From contig OZ059895.1 of assembly GCA_964057225.1 (NCBI GenBank), positions 20,966,688-21,030,687 of the forward strand: 64,000 bases of DNA, written 5' to 3'. Under the pieces are notes generated by a model. The model saw only the letters and a list, made by a program, of their open reading frames with translations. It ran no database searches and had not been told where the DNA came from. Positions within the stretch are counted from its first letter, which is position 1, and every line of letters starts with the position of its first letter. This DNA comes from Auanema rhodensis (lineage: Eukaryota > Nematoda > Chromadorea > Rhabditida > Rhabditidae). Shown one piece after another: positions 50,156-63,884 of the stretch. The translations under genes and the position numbers were made by a program.

Positions 50156-51915
50156 TTGGTATGTAACTCGCTTCACGTGAAAGATGAAGAGATGCGGTTT
50201 TCAAAATTAGATTCCCCATGTCCATATTAGTCTAAAAACAAATTTTTATTAATATTGGTGCATGGTAACCATGACTTTGAAATTTACGTGAACTTTAATT
50301 TATGCTAATTAAGTGTACACATGATATGCACTTGGTATGTAACTCGCTTCACGTGAAAGATAAAGAGATGCGGTTTTCAAAATTAGATTCCCCATGTCCA
50401 TACTAGTCTAAAAACAAATTTTTATTAATATTGGTGCATGGTAACCATGACTTTGAAATTTACGTGAACTTTAATTTATGCTTATTAAGTGTACACGTGA
50501 TGTGCACTTGGTATGTAACTCGCTTCACGTGAAAGATAAAGAGATGCGGTTTTCAAAATTAGATTCCCCATGTTCATATTAGTCTAAAAACACATTTTTG
50601 TTGATATAGGTGGATGGTAACCATGACTTTGAAATTTACGTGAACTTCAATTTATGCTAATTAAGTGTACACATGATGTGCACTTGGTATGTAACTCGCT
50701 TCACGTGAAAGATGAAGAGATGCGGTTTTCAACATTAGATTCCCCATTTTCATATTAGTCTAAAAACAAATTTTTATTGATATTGGTGCATGGTAACCAT
50801 GACTTTGAAATTTACATGAACTTTAATTAATGCTAATTAAGTGTACACATGATGTGCACTTGGTATGTAACTCGCTTTACGTCAAAGATAAAGAGATGCG
50901 GTTTTCAAAATTAGATTCCCCATGTCCATATTAGTCTAAAAACAAATTTTTATTAATATTGGTGCATGGTAACCATGACTTTGAAATTTACGTGAACTTT
51001 AATTTATGCTAATTAAGTGTACACATGATATGCACTTGGTATGTAACTCGCTTCACGTGAAAGATGAAGAGATGCGGTTTTCAAAATTAGATTCCCCATG
51101 TTCATATTAGTCTAAAAACACATTTTTGTTGATATAGGTGGATGGTAACCATGACTTTGAAATTTACGTGAACTTCAATTTATGCTAATTAAGTGTACAC
51201 ATGATGTGCACTTGGTATGTAACTCGCTTCACGTGAAAGATGAAGAGATGCGGTTTTCAAAATTAGATTCCCCATTTTCATATTAGTCTAAAAACAAATT
51301 TTTATTGATATTGGTGCATGGTAACCATGACTTTGAAATTTACGTGAACTTTAATTAATGCTAATTAAGTGTACACATGATGTGCACTTGGTATGTAACT
51401 CGCTTTACGTCAAAGATAAAGAGATGCGGTTTTCAAAATTAGATTCCCCATGTCCATATTAGTCTGAAAACAAATTTTTATTAATATTGGTGCATGGTAA
51501 CCATGACTTTGAAATTTACGTGAACTTTAATTTATGCTAATTAAGTGTACACATGATATGCACTTGGTATGTAACTCGCTTCACGTGAAAGATGAAGAGA
51601 TGCGGTTTTCAAAATTAGATTCCCCATTTTCATATTAGTCTAAAAACAAATTTTTATTGATATTGGTGCATGGTAACCATGACTTTGAAATTTACGTGAA
51701 CTTTAATTTATGCTTATTAAGTGTACACGTGATGTGCACTTGGTATGTAACTCGCTTCACGTGAAAGATGAAGAGATGCGCTTTTCGAAATTAGATTCCC
51801 CATGTCTTTATTAGTCTAAAAACACATTTTTGTTGATATAGGTGGATGGTAACCATGACTTTGAAATTTACGTGAACTTCAATTTATGCTAATTAAGTGT
51901 ACACATGATGTGCAC
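50156..51915 (+). repeat. Heptamer HOR copy 2 with an internal trimer duplication
   Basis: Monomers 50156, 50332, 50508, 50684 and 50860 match the first five of copy 1. The trimer CACATTTTTG / CATTTTCAT / CTTTACGTC is then repeated (51036, 51212, 51388), and the last two units follow (51564, 51740). Both trimers carry TGTTCATATT with CACATTTTTG and TTAATTAATGC. That shows they duplicated after diverging from copy 1. Total length is 10 units. Confidence 0.88.
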
Positions 51916-54200
51916 TTGGTATGTAACTCGCTTCAAGTCAAAGATAAAGAGATGCGGTTTTCAAAATCAGATTCCCTATGTCCATATTAGTCTAAAAACA
52001 AATTTTTATTGATATTGGTGAATGGTAACCATGACTTTGAAATTTACGTGAACTTTAATTTATGCTAATTAAGTGTACACATGATGTGCACTTGGTATGT
52101 AACTCGCTTCACGTGAAAGATAAAGAGATGCGGTTTTCAAAATAGATTCCCCATTTCCATATTAGTCTAAAAACAAATTTTTATTGATATTGTTGCATGG
52201 TAACCATGACTTTGAAATTTACGTGAACTTCAATTTATGCTAATTAAGTGTACACGTGATGTGCACTTGGTATGTAACTCGCTTCACGTGAAAGATGAAG
52301 AGATGCGGTTTTCAAAATTAGATTCCCCATGTCCATATTAGTCTAAAAACAAATTTTTATTGATATTGGTGCATGGTAACCATGACTTTGAAATTTACGT
52401 GAACTTCAATTTATGCTAATTAAGTGTACACGTGATGTGCACTTGGTATGTAACTCGCTTCAAGTCAAAGATAAAGAGATGCGGTTTTCAAAATCAGATT
52501 CCCTATGTCCATATTAGTCTAAAAACAAATTTTTATTAATATTGGTGAATGGTAACCATGACTTTGAAATTTACGTGAACTTTAATTTATGCTAATTAAG
52601 TGTACACATGATGTGCACTTGGTATGTAACTCGCTTCACGTCAAAGATAAAGAGATGCGGTTTTCAAAATTAGATTCCCCATGTCCATACTAGTCTAAAA
52701 ACAAATTTTTATTAATATTGGTGCATGGTAACCATGACTTTGAAATTTACGTGAACTTTAATTTATGCTTATTAAGTGTACACGTGATGTGCACTTGGTA
52801 TGTAACTCGCTTCACGTGAAAGATGAAGAGATGCGGTTTTCAAAATTAGATTCCCCATGTCCATATTAGTCTAAAAACACATTTTTGTTGATATAGGTGG
52901 ATGGTAACCATGACTTTGAAATTTACGTGAACTTCAATTTATGCTAATTAAGTGTACACATGATGTGCACTTGGTATGTAACTCGCTTCAAGTCAAAGAT
53001 AAAGAGATGCGGTTTTCAAAATCAGATTCCCTATGTCCATATTAGTCTAAAAACAAATTTTTATTAATATTGGTGAATGGTAACCATGACTTTGAAATTT
53101 ACGTGAACTTTAATTTATGCTAATTAAGTGTACACATGATGTGCACTTGGTATGTAACTCGCTTCACGTGAAAGATAAAGAGATGCGGTTCTCAAAATAG
53201 ATTCCCCATTTCCATATTAGTCTAAAAACAAATTTTTATTGATATTGGTGCATGGCAACCATGACTTTAAAATTTACGTGAACTTAAATTTATGCTAATT
53301 AAGTGTACACATGATGTGCACTTGGTATGTAACTCGCTTCACGTCAAAGATAAAGAGATGCGGTTTTCAAAATTAGATTCCCCATTTCCATATTAGTCTA
53401 AAAACAAATTTTTATTAATATTGGTGCATGGTAACCATGACTTTGAAATTTACGTGAACTTTAATTTATGCTAATTAAGTGTACACATGATATGCACTTG
53501 GTATGTATCTCGCTTCACGTGAAAGATAAAGAGATGCGGTTTTCAAAATAGATTCCCCATTTCCATATTAGTCTAAAAACAAATTTTTATTGATATTGGT
53601 GCATGGCAACCATGACTTTAAAATTTACGTGAACTTTAATTTATGCTTATTAAGTGTACACGTGATGTGCACTTGGTATGTAACTCGCTTCACGTGAAAG
53701 ATAAAGAGATGCGGTTTTCAAAATTAGATTCCTCATGTCCATACTAGGATAAAAACAAATTTTTATTAATATTGGTGCATGGTAACCATGACTTTGAAAT
53801 TTACGTGAACTTTAATTTATGCTAATTGAATGTACACGTGATGTGCACTTGGTATGTAAGTCGCTTCACGTAAAAGATAAAGAGATGCGGTTTTCAAAAT
53901 TAGATTCCCCATGTCCATATTAGTCTAAAAACAAATTTTTATTGATATTGGTGCATGGTAACCATGACTTTGAAATTTACGTGAACTTTAATTTATGCTA
54001 ATTGAATGTACACGTGATGTGCACTTGGTATGTAACTCGCTTCACGTGAAAGATGAAGAGATGCGGTTTTCAAAATTAGATTCCCCATGTCCATATTAGT
54101 CTAAAAACAAATTTTTATTAATATTGGTGAATGGTAACCATGACTTTGAAATTTACGTGAACTTTAATTTATGCTAATTAAGTGTACACATGATGTGCAC
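51916..54200 (+). repeat. L, M, N, C(CATACTAG), K-like monomers
   Basis: The order is L (51916), M with TATTGTTGCATGG (52092), N (52267), L (52443), C with CATACTAG (52619), K-like (52795), L (52971), M with GGTTCTCAAAA (53147), C (53322), M with GTATGTATCTC (53498), CATACTAGGATAAAAAC with ATTGAATG (53673), GTAAGTCGC (53849) and a CCCCATG/GTGAATGG unit (54025). No clean HOR is seen, but K-then-L and L-then-M adjacency is conserved. Confidence 0.78.
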
Positions 54201-55254
54201 TTGGTATGTAACTCGCTTCACGTGAAAGATAAAGAGATGCGGTTTTCAAAATAGATTCCCCATTTCCATATTAGTCTAAAAACAAATTTTTATTGATATT
54301 GGTGCATGGCAACCATGACTTTAAAATTTACGTGAACCTTAATTTATGCTAATTAAGTGTACACATGTTGTGCACTTGGTATGTAACTCGCTTTACGTCA
54401 AAGATAAAGAGATGCGGTTTTCAAAATTAGATTCCCCATGTCCATATTAGTCTAAAAACAAATTTTTATTGATATTGGTGCATGGTAACCATGACTTTGA
54501 AATTTACGTGAACTTTAATTTATGCTAATTGAATGTACACGTGATGTGCACTTGGTATGTAACTCGCTTCACGTGAAAGATGAAGAGATGCGGTTTTCAA
54601 AATTAGATTCCCCATGTCCATATTAGTCTAAAAACAAATTTTTATTAATATTGGTGCATGGTAACCATGACTTTGAAATTTACGTGAACTTTAATTTATG
54701 CTAATTAAGTGTACACATGATGTGCACTTGGTATGTAACTCGCTTCAAGTCAAAGATAAAGAGATGCGGTTTTCAAAATCAGATTCCCTATGTCCATATT
54801 AGTCTAAAAACAAATTTTTATTAATATTGGTGAATGGTAACCATGACTTTGAAATTTACGTGAACTTTAATTTATGCTAATTAAGTGTACACATGATGTG
54901 CACTTGGTATGTAACTCGCTTCACGTGAAAGATAAAGAGATGCGGTTTTCAAAATAGATTCCCCATTTCCATATTAGTCTAAAAACAAATTTTTATTGAT
55001 ATTGGTGCATGGCAACCATGACTTTAAAATTTACGTGAACCTTAATTTATGCTAATTAAGTGTACACATGTTGTGCACTTGGTATGTAACTCGCTTTACG
55101 TCAAAGATAAAGAGATGCGGTTTTCAAAATTAGATTCCCCATGTCCATATTAGTCTAAAAACAAATTTTTATTAATATTGGTGCATGGTAACCATGACTT
55201 TGAAATTTACGTGAACTTTAATTTATGCTAATTAAGTGTACACATGATGTGCGC
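54201..55254 (+). repeat. Tetramer, 703 bp, about 1.5 copies
   Basis: M with GAACCTTAATTT and ACACATGTTGTGC (54201) is followed by CTTTACGTC (54376), CCCCATG/TTAAT (54552) and L (54728). M with the same two private marks recurs at 54904, followed by CTTTACGTC (55079). Confidence 0.86.
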
Positions 55255-57365
55255 TTGGTATGTAACTCGCTTCACGTGAAAGATAAAGAGATGCGGTTTT
55301 CAAAATTAGATTCCCCATTTCCATGTTAGTCTAAAAACAAATTTTTATTGATATTGGTGCATGGCAACCATGACTTTAAAATTTACGTTAACTTAAATTT
55401 ATGCTAATTAAGTGTACACATGATGTGCACTTGGTATGTAACTCGCTTCACGTCAAAGATAAAGAGATGCGGTTTTCAAAATTAGATTCCCCATGTCCAT
55501 ACTAGTCTAAAAACAAATTTTTATTAATATTGGTGCATGGTAACCATGACTTTGAAATTTACGTGAACTTTAATTTATGCTTATTAAGTGTACACGTGAT
55601 GTGCACTTGGTATGTAACTCGCTTCACGTGAAAGATAAAGAGATGCGGTTTTCAAAATTAGATTCCCCATGTCCATATTAGTCTAAAAACAAATTTTTAT
55701 TGATATTGGTGCATGGTAACCATGACTTTGAAATTTACGTGAACTTCAATTTATGCTAATTAAGTGTACACGTGATGTGCACTTGGTATGTAACTCGCTT
55801 CACGTGAAAGATGAAGAGATGCGGTTTTCAAAATCAGATTCCCTATGTCCATATTAGTCTAAAAACAAATTTTTATTAATATTGGTGAATGGTAACCATG
55901 ACTTTGAAATTTACGTGAACTTTAATTTATGCTAATTAAGTGTACACGTGATGTGCACTTGGTATGTAACTCGCTTCACGTGAAAGATGAAGAGATGCGG
56001 TTTTCAAAATTAGATTCCCCATGTCCATATTAGTCTAAAAACAAATTTTTATTGATATTGGTGCATGGTAACCATGACTTTGAAATTTACGTGAACTTCA
56101 ATTTATGCTAATTAAGTGTACACGTGATGTGCACTTGGTATGTAACTCGCTTCACGTGAAAGATGAAGAGATGCGGTTTTCAAAATCAGATTCCCTATGT
56201 CCATATTAGTCTAAAAACAAATTTTTATTAATATTGGTGAATGGTAACCATGACTTTGAAATTTACGTGAACTTCAATTTATGCTAATTAAGTGTACACG
56301 TGATGTGCACTTGGTATGTAACTCGCTTCACGTGAAAGATGAAGAGATGCGGTTTTCAAAATCAGATTCCCTATGTCCATATTAGTCTAAAAACAAATTT
56401 TTATTAATATTGGTGAATGGTAACCATGACTTTGAAATTTACGTGAACTTTAATTTATGCTAATTAAGTGTACACATGATGTGCGCTTGGTATGTAACTC
56501 GCTTCACGTGAAAGATAAAGAGATGCGGTTTTCAAAATTAGATTCCCCATTTCCATGTTAGTCTGAAAACAAATTTTTATTGATATTGGTGCATGGCAAC
56601 CATGACTTTAAAATTTACGTTAACTTAAATTTATGCTAATTAAGTGTACACATGATGTGCACTTGGTATGTAACTCGCTTCACGTCAAAGATAAAGAGAT
56701 GCGGTTTTCAAAATTAGATTCCCCATGTCCATACTAGGATAAAAACAAATTTTTATTAATATTGGTGCATGGTAACCATGACTTTGAAATTTACGTGAAC
56801 TTTAATTTATGCTTATTAAGTGTACACGTGATGTGCACTTGGTATGTAACTCGCTTCACGTGAAAGATGAAGAGATGCGGTTTTCAAAATTAGATTCCCC
56901 ATGTCCATATTAGTCTAAAAACAAATTTTTATTGATATTGGTGCATGGTAACCATGACTTTGAAATTTACGTGAACTTCAATTTATGCTAATTAAGTGTA
57001 CACGTGATGTGCACTTGGTATGTAACTCGCTTCACGTGAAAGATGAAGAGATGCGGTTTTCAAAATCAGATTCCCTATGTCCATATTAGTCTAAAAACAA
57101 ATTTTTATTAATATTGGTGAATGGTAACCATGACTTTGAAATTTACGTGAACTTTAATTTATGCTAATTAAGTGTACACGTGATGTGCACTTGGTATGTA
57201 ACTCGCTTCACGTGAAAGATGAAGAGATGCGGTTTTCAAAATAGATTCCCCATTTCCATATTAGTCTAAAAACAAATTTTTATTGATATTGGTGCATGGC
57301 AACCATGACTTTGAAATTTACGTGAACTTCAATTTATGCTAATTAAGTGTACACATGATGTGCGC
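55255..57365 (+). repeat. A'-C-N-P module region with N-P dimer
   Basis: A' (55255, ACGTTAACTTAAATTT) is followed by C with CATACTAG (55431), then N (55607), P (55783), N (55959), P (56135), P (56311). A second module follows: A' (56487, GTCTGAAAAC), C with CATACTAGGATAAAAAC (56663), N (56839), P (57015), M with GATGAAG (57191). P joins a TTCACGTGAAAGATGAAG start to the L-type CAGATTCCCTATG and GTGAATGG. Confidence 0.82.
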
Positions 57366-59831
57366 TTGGTATGTAACCCGCTTCACGTGAAAGATAAAGA
57401 GATGCGGTTTTCAAAATTAGATTCCCCATGTCCATATTAGTCTAAAAACAAATTTTTATTAATATTGGTGCATGGTAACCATGACTTTGAAATTTACGTG
57501 AACTTTAATTTATGCTAATTAAGTGTACACATGATGTGCACTTGGTATGTAACTCGCTTCACGTCAAAGATAAAGAGATGCGGTTTTCAAAATTAGATTC
57601 CCCATGTCCATACTAGTCTAAAAACAAATTTTTATTAATATTGGTGCATGGTAACCATGACTTTGAAATTTACGTGAACTTTAATTTATGCTTATTAAGT
57701 GTACACGTGATGTGCACTTGGTATGTAACTCGCTTCACGTGAAAGATGAAGAGATGCGGTTTTCAAAATTAGATTCCCCATGTCCATATTAGTCGAAAAA
57801 CAAATTTTTATTGATATTGGTGCATGGTAACCATGACTTTGAAATTTACGTGAACTTCAATTTATGCTAATTAAGTGTACACGTGATGTGCACTTGGTAT
57901 GTAACTCGCTTCACGTGAAAGATGAAGAGATGCGGTTTTCAAAATCAGATTCCCTATGTCCATATTAGTCTAAAAACAAATTTTTATTAATATTGGTGAA
58001 TGGTAACCATGACTTTGAAATTTACGTGAACTTTAATTTATGCTAATTAAGTGTACACATGATGTGCACTTGGTATGTAACTCGCTTCACGTGAAAGATA
58101 AAGAGATGCGGTTTTCAAAATAGATTCCCCATTTCCATATTAGTCTAAAAACAAATTTTTATTAATATTGGTGCATGGTAACCATGACTTTGAAATTTAC
58201 GTGAACTTTAATTTATGCTAATTAAGTGTACACATGATGTGCACTTGGTATGTAACTCGCTTTACGTCAAAGATAAAGAGATGCGGTTTTCAAAATTAGA
58301 TTCCCCATGTCCATATCAGTCTAAAAACAAATTTTTATTATTATTGGTGCATGGTAACCATGACTTTGAAATTTACGTGAACTTTAATTTATGCTAATTA
58401 AGTGTACACATGATGTGCGCTTGGTATGTAACTCGCTTCACGTGAAAGATAAAGAGATGCGGTTTTCAAAATTAGATTCCCCATTTCCATGTTAGTCTAA
58501 AAACAAATTTTTATTGATATTGGTGCATGGCAACCATGACTTTAAAATTTACGTTAACTTAAATTTATGCTAATTAAGTGTACACATGATGTGCACTTGG
58601 TATGTAACTCGCTTCACGTCAAAGATAAAGAGATGCGGTTTTCAAAATTAGATTCCCCATGTCCATACTAGTCTAAAAACAAATTTTTATTAATATTGGT
58701 GCATGGTAACCATGACTTTGAAATTTACGTGAACTTTAATTTATGCTAATTAAGTGTACACATGATGTGCGCTTGGTATGTAACTCGCTTCATGTTAAAG
58801 ATAAAGAGATGCGGTTTTCAAAATTAGATTCCCCATGTCTATATTAGTCTAAAAACAAATTTTTATTAATATTGGTGCATGGTAACCATGACTTTGAAAT
58901 TTACGTGAACTTTAATTTATGCTAATTAAGTGTACACATGATGTGCACTTGGTATGTAACTCGCTTCACGTGAAAGATGAAGAGATGCGGTTTTCAAAAA
59001 AATTAGATTCCTCATGTCCATATTAGTCTAAAAACGATTTTTTATTGATATTGGTGCATGGTAACCATGACTTTGAAATTTACGTGAACTTTAATTTATG
59101 CTTATTAAGTGTACACGTGATGTGCACTTGGTATGTAACTCGCTTCACGTGAAAGATAAAGGGATGCGGTTTTCAAAATTAGATTCTTCATTTCCATATT
59201 AGTCTAAAAACAAATTTTTATTGATATTGGTGCATGGTAACCATGACTTTGAAATTTACGTGAACTTTAATTTATGCTAATTAAGTGTACACATGATGTG
59301 CACTTGGTATGTAACTCGCTTCACGTGAAAGATAAAGGGATGCGGTTTTCAAAATTAGATTCCCCATGTCCATATTAGTCTAAAAACAAATTTTTATTGA
59401 TATTGGTGCATGGTAACCATGACTTTGAAATTTACGTGAACTTTAATTTATGCTAATTAAGTGTACACATGATGTGCACTTGGTATGTAACTCGCTTCAC
59501 ATGAAAGATGAAGAGATGCGGTTTTCAAAATTAGATTCCCTATGTCCATATTAGTCTAAAAACAAATTTTTATTAATATTGGTGAATGGTAACCATGACT
59601 TTGAAATTTACGTGAACTTTAATTTATGCTAATTAAGTGTACACGTGATGTGCACTTGGTATGTAACTCGCTTCACGTGAAAGATGAAGAGATGCGGTTT
59701 TCAAAATTAGATTTCCCATGTCCATATTAGTCTAAAAACAAATTTTTATTGATATTGGTGCATGGTAACCATGACTTTGAAATTTACGTGAACTTCAATT
59801 TATGCTAATTAAGTGTACACATGATGTGCGC
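57366..59831 (+). repeat. Further C-N-P-M modules and first 179-bp monomer
   Basis: The order is C-like with AACCCGCTTC (57366), C with CATACTAG (57542), N with GTCGAAAAAC (57718), P (57894), M (58070), C with CTTTACGTC (58245), A' (58421), C (58597), CTTCATGTTAAAG (58773), a 179-bp D (58949, TTCAAAAAAATTAG), e with TTCTTCATTTCC (59128), e (59304), P-like with CACATGAAAG (59480) and N (59656). Confidence 0.8.
58949..59127 (+). repeat. 179-bp monomer with A7 run
   Basis: TTCAAAATTAG is extended by three bases to TTCAAAAAAATTAG, and AACGAATTTTTATT reads AACGATTTTTTATT. The same pair of changes occurs in monomers at 61943 and 63530, both 179 bp. It appears nowhere before 58.9 kb, so it is a regional, single-origin variant. 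Confidence 0.85.
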
Positions 59832-61414
59832 TTGGTATGTAACTCGCTTCACGTGAAAGATAAAGAGATGCGGTTTTCAAAATTAGATTCCCCATTTCCA
59901 TGTTAGTCTGAAAACAAATTTTTATTGATATTGGTGCATGGCAACCATGACTTTAAAATTTACGTTAACTTAAATTTATGCTAATTAAGTGTACACATGA
60001 TGTGCACTTGGTATGTAACTCGCTTCACGTCAAAGATAAAGAGATGCGGTTTTCAAAATTAGATTCCCCATGTCCATACTAGTCTAAAAACAAATTTTTA
60101 TTAATATTGGTGCATGGTAACCATGACTTTGAAATTTACGTGAACTTCAATTTATGCTAATTAAGTGTACACGTGATGTGCACTTGGTATGTAACTCGCT
60201 TCACGTGAAAGATGAAGAGATGCGGTTTTCAAAATTAGATTCCCCATGTCCATATTAGTCTAAAAACAAATTTTAATTGATATTGGTGCATGGTAACCAT
60301 GACTTTGAAATTTACGTGAACTTCAATTTATGCTAATTAAGTGTACACGTGATGTGCACTTGGTATGTAACTCGCTTCACGTGAAAGATGAAGAGATGCG
60401 GTTTTCAAAATCAGATTCCCTATGTCCATATTAGTCTAAAAACAAATTTTTATTAATATTGGTGAATGGTAACCATGACTTTGAAATTTACGTGAACTTT
60501 AATTTATGCTAATTAAGTGTACACGTGATGTGCACTTGGTATGTAACTCGCTTCACGTGAAAGATGAAGAGATGCGGTTTTCAAAATAGATTCCCCATTT
60601 CCATATTAGTCTAAAAACAAATTTTTATTGATATTGGTGCATGGCAACCATGACTTTGAAATTTACGTGAACTTCAATTTATGCTAATTAAGTGTACACA
60701 TGATGTGCGCTTGGTATGTAACTCGCTTCACGTGAAAGATAAAGAGATGCGGTTTTCAAAATTAGATTCCCCATTTCCATGTTAGTCTGAAAACAAATTT
60801 TTATTGATATTGGTGCATGGCAACCATGACTTTAAAATTTACGTTAACTTAAATTTATGCTAATTAAGTGTACACATGATGTGCACTTGGTATGTAACTC
60901 GCTTCACGTCAAAGATAAAGAGATGCGGTTTTCAAAATTAGATTCCCCATGTCCATACTAGTCTAAAAACAAATTTTTATTAATATTGGTGCATGGTAAC
61001 CATGACTTTGAAATTTACGTGAACTTTAATTTATGCTTATTAAGTGTACACGTGATGTGCACTTGGTATGTAACTCGCTTCACGTGAAAGATGAAGAGAT
61101 GCGGTTTTCAAAATTAGATTCCCCATGTCCATATTAGTCTAAAAACAAATTTTTATTGATATTGGTGCATGGTAACCATGACTTTGAAATTTACGTGAAC
61201 TTCAATTTATGCTAATTAAGTGTACACGTGATGTGCACTTGGTATGTAACTCGCTTCACGTGAAAGATGAAGAGATGCGGTTTTCAAAATCAAATTCCCT
61301 ATGTCCATATTATTCTAAAAACAAATTTTTATTAATATTGGTGAATGGTAACCATGACTTTGAAATTTACGTGAACTTAAATTTATGCTAATTAAGTGTA
61401 CACATGATGTGCAC
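59832..61414 (+). repeat. Pentamer A'-C-N-P-M (879 bp), about 1.8 copies
   Basis: A' (59832), C with CATACTAG (60008), N (60184, AAATTTTAATTG), P (60360) and M (60536) are followed by A' (60711), C (60887), N (61063) and P (61239). Both A' have CATGTTAGTCTGAAAAC and ACGTTAACTTAAATTT. The unit is 879 bp because M is 175 bp. Confidence 0.88.
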
Positions 61415-63884
61415 TTGGTATGTAACTCGCTTCACGTCAAAGATAAAGAGATGCGGTTTTCAAAATTAGATTCCCCATGTCCATACTAGTCTAAAAACAA
61501 ATTTTTATTAATATTGGTGCATGGTAACCATGACTTTGAAATTTACGTGAACTTTAATTTATGCTAATTAAGTGTACACATGATGTGCGCTTGGTATGTA
61601 ACTCGCTTCATGTTAAAGATAAAGAGATGCGGTTCTTAAAATTAGATTCCCCATTTCCATATTAGTCTAAAAACAAATTTTTATTGATATTGGTGCATGG
61701 CAACCATGACTTTAAAATTTACGTGAACTTTAATTTATGCTAATTAAGTGTACACATGATGTGCACTTGGTATGTAACTCGCTTCACGTCAAAGATAAAG
61801 ACATGCGGTTTTCAAAATTAGATTCCCCATGTCCATATTAGTCTAAAAACAAATTTTTATTAATATTGGTGCATGGTAACCATGACTTTGAAATTTACGT
61901 GAACTTTAATTTATGCTAATTAAGTGTACACATGATGTGCACTTGGTATGTAACTCGCTTCACGTGAAAGATGAAGAGATGCGGTTTTCAAAAAAATTAG
62001 ATTCCTCATGTCCATATTAGTCTAAAAACGATTTTTTATTGATATTGGTGCATGGTAACCATGACTTTGAAATTTACGTGAACTTTAATTTATGCTAATT
62101 AAGTGTACACATGATGTGCACTTGGTATGTAACTCGCTTTACGTCAAAGATAAAGAGATGCGGTTTTCAAAATTAGATTCCCCATGTCCATATTAGTCTA
62201 AAAACAAATTTTTATTAATATTGGTGCATGGTAACCATGACTTTGAAATTTACGTGAACTTCAATTTATGCTAACTAAGTGTACACATGATGTGCACTTG
62301 GTATGTAACTCGCTTTACGTCAAAGATAAAGAGATGCGGTTTTCAAAATTAGATTCTCCATGTCCATATTAGTCTAAAAACAAATTTTTATTAATATTGG
62401 TGCATGGTAACCATGACTTTGAAATTTACGTGAACTTTAATTTATGCTAATTAAGTGTACACATGATGTGCGCTTGGTATGTAACTCGCTTCACGTGAAA
62501 GATGAAGAGATGCGGTTTTCAAAATTAGATTCCTCATGTCCATATTAGTCTAAAAACGAATTTTTATTGATATTGGTGCATGGTAACCATGACTTTGAAA
62601 TTTACGTGAACTTTAATTCATGTTTATTAAGTGTACACGTGATGTGCACTTGGTATGTAACTCGCTTCACGTGAAAGATAAAGGGATGCGGTTTTCAAAA
62701 TTAGATTCCTCATGTCCATATTAGTCTAAAAACAAATTTTTATTGATATTGGTGCATGGTAACCATGACTTTGAAATTTACGTGAACTTTAATTTATGCT
62801 AATTAAGTGTACACCTGATGTGCACTTGGTATGTAACTCGCTTCACGTCAAAGATAAAGAGATGCGGTTTTCAAAATTAGATTCCCCATTTCCATATTAG
62901 TCTAAAAACGAATTTTTATTGATATTGGTGCATGGTAACCATGACTTTGAAATTTTCGTGAACTTCAATTTATGCTTATTAAGTGTACACGTGATGTGCA
63001 CTTGGTATGTAACTCGCTTCACGTGAAAGATAAAGAGATGCGGTTTTCAAAATTAGATTCCCCATGTCCATATTAGTCTAAAAACAAATTTTTATTAATA
63101 TTGGTGCATGGTAACCATGACTTTGAAATTTACGTGAACTTTAATTTATGCTAATTAAGTGTACACATGATGTGCACTTGGTATGTAACTCGCTTCACGT
63201 CAAAGATAAAGAGATGCGGTTTTCAAAATTAGATTCCCCATGTCCATATTAGTCTAAAAACAAATTTTTATTAATATTGGTGCATGGTAACCATGACTTT
63301 GAAATTTACGTGAACTTTAATTTATGCTAATTAAGTGTACACATGATGTGCACTTGGTATGTAACTCGCTTCACGTGAAAGATGAAGAGATGCGGTTTTC
63401 AAAATTAGATTCCTCATGACCATATTAGTCTAAAAACGAATTTTTATTAATATTGGTGCATGGTAACCATGACTTTGAAATTTACGTGAACTTTAATTTA
63501 TGCTAATTAAGTGTACACATGATGTGCACTTGGTATGTAACTCGCTTCACGTGAAAGATGAAGAGATGCGGTTTCCAAAAAAATTAGATTCCTCATGTCC
63601 ATATTAGTCTAAAAACGATTTTTTATTGATATTGGTGCATGGTAACCATGACTTTGAAATTTTCGTGAACTTCAATTTATGCTAATTAATTGTACACGTG
63701 ATGTGCACTTGGTATGTAACTCGCTTCACGTGAAAGATGAAGAGATGCGGTTTTCAACATTAGATTCCTCATATCCATATTAGTCTAAAAACGAATTTTT
63801 ATTGATATTGGTGCATGGTAACCATGACTTTGAAATTTACGTGAACTTTAATTTATGCTAATTAAGTGTACACCTGATGTGCAC
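61415..63884 (+). repeat. C, CTTCATGTT, D, e monomers and two 179-bp copies
   Basis: C with CATACTAG (61415) and CTTCATGTTAAAG (61591, GGTTCTTAAAATT) parallel 58597-58948. Then come C with AGACATGCGG (61767), the 179-bp D-like unit (61943), two CTTTACGTC units (62122, 62298), D with AATTCATGTTTATT (62474), e (62650), 62826 (ends with ACTTCAATTT and GCTTATT), 63002, C (63178), D' with CATGACCAT (63354), a 179-bp unit (63530, ATTAATTGTACAC) and 63709 (TCAACATTAG, CATATCC, ACACCTG). Confidence 0.8.

Noticed and set aside
58215-58397. 60-codon open reading frame starting MLIKCTHD
   Set aside because: It spans one satellite unit plus seven bases. In ordinary monomers this frame is stopped by the TAG of CATATTAGTC; here a T-to-C change (CATATCAGTC) removes that stop. 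No ribosome-binding or promoter context and no family resemblance.
61209-61391. 60-codon open reading frame starting MLIKCTRD
   Set aside because: Same frame of the same repeat, opened by a different change at the same stop (ATTATTCT in place of ATTAGTCT). Two independent mutations of one stop codon in about 364 copies is chance, not coding selection.
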